A stretch of 31,254 nt of DNA, from NCBI GenBank assembly GCA_943704525.1, contig CALSCQ010002443.1, positions 1-31,254 on the forward strand, read 5' to 3'. Made by a program: the position numbers and the translations under genes. Below, in pieces: positions 30,844-31,254 of the stretch. The notes beneath the pieces were generated by a model that worked only from the letters and a program-made list of their open reading frames with translations, had not been told where the DNA came from and did no database searches. This stretch comes from Pigoraptor vietnamica. Taxonomy: Eukaryota; Opisthokonta; Filasterea. Each line of letters begins with the position of its first letter. The stretch's first letter is position 1.

Positions 30844-31158
30844 ATGGCGCAGATAGATGGCCACGCTGCCATTGCGCGCATTGAGAAGATTGAGTATGCG
30901 GAAGCGCCGGTTGCTGCGGGTGAGTAAATTGCAGTGTGCGTGCCTGGCCTTGCGAACGTTGTCGTCAACACTGCCTGTCGCCTTCCCAGTCGCGGTGACG
31001 GGCGCCGTTCCCGGGGCGGACTTTGACATTATCGAAAGTGGAGTGGATGGCGCAGCGGAACTCACGGTAGTTTCGCCGAAGGACGCCCTCACTGCGCGGC
31101 CACTCAGCACGCTTGAATTTGGCGCGCCTCCAGTGGCATGGGCCTCGCAGGACTGGCG
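30844..31158 (+). CDS. 5' end of an unrecognised gene, two exons, cut by window edge
   Basis: ATG 30844 opens an exon ending at 30919 (donor GTGAGT). A second exon runs 30990-31158 (acceptor CCCAG, donor GTAAAT). The split codon closes in frame (G/TC), and the 70-bp intron is among the shortest in the window. The protein begins MAQIDGHAAIARIEKIEYAE and continues AVTGAVPGADFDIIESG and STLEFGAPPVAWASQDW, 82 codons before the window ends. No signal peptide or membrane segment is visible and I recognise no family. The following intron begins with (CA)n and (CT)n to the last base. Confidence 0.6.
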
Positions 31159-31169
31159 GTAAATTGCAC

Positions 31170-31202
31170 TCACATACGCACACACACACACACACACACA
31201 CA

Positions 31203-31254
<52 letters not shown>
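31170..31254. repeat. (CA)n then (CT)n at the right window edge
   Basis: CA units to about 31203, then at least 25 CT units to the last base. This is within the second intron of the unrecognised plus-strand gene. The sequence may end here because of the repeat. Confidence 0.95.

Overview
The window is nuclear DNA from a GC-rich, intron-dense eukaryote, most likely a free-living protist. Seven protein genes can be modelled with GT-AG introns whose phases close exactly. Donors are mostly GTGNGT, and many introns consist largely of (GT/CA)n or (GA)n repeats. The gene set (BET bromodomain protein, membrane guanylate cyclase, FUT8-like and DXD-type Golgi glycosyltransferases) is unmistakably eukaryotic. 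I cannot name the lineage. A BRD4-like C-terminal motif and an animal-style receptor cyclase layout hint at a relative of animals or another deep unikont lineage, but this is inference.

Layout. 1-1319 (-): the 5' half of a SUGCT-like class III CoA-transferase gene that runs off the left edge. 2411-5785 (+): a seven-exon oligopeptidase B with a predicted mitochondrial presequence. 5786-6873: a large CA-rich simple-sequence block. 6874-7098 (-): a leucine-rich-repeat remnant. 7210-8097 (-): an intronless SAP/HNH-like protein with an upstream TATA box. 8098-10009: about 1.9 kb of apparently non-coding DNA. 10010-12377 (+) and 12643-15356 (+): two adjacent type II Golgi-type glycosyltransferases, a DXD/GT32-like enzyme and a GT23 (FUT8-like) fucosyltransferase with a repeat-built stem. 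About 15724-17511 (+): a frame-broken secreted beta-helix gene, probably decayed. 17889-23196 (-): an 11-exon BET protein with RS domain, two bromodomains, coiled coil, ET domain, acidic Ser tract, Arg/Glu helix and BRD4-like CTM. 24193-30101 (-): a 16-exon receptor guanylate cyclase with Bmp/PnrA-like ligand domain, EGF, TM, pseudokinase and cyclase. 30844-31158 (+): the first two exons of an unrecognised gene, divergent from the cyclase.

The genes do not form one pathway. The two glycosyltransferases may act together in the Golgi. The receptor cyclase would couple an extracellular ligand to cGMP. SUGCT and oligopeptidase B are both plausibly mitochondrial. The most notable items are the chimeric receptor cyclase and the RS-BET-CTM protein, which has a possible short isoform. 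All exon models were read by eye from splice motifs, reading phase and family resemblance; no transcript or database evidence was available.
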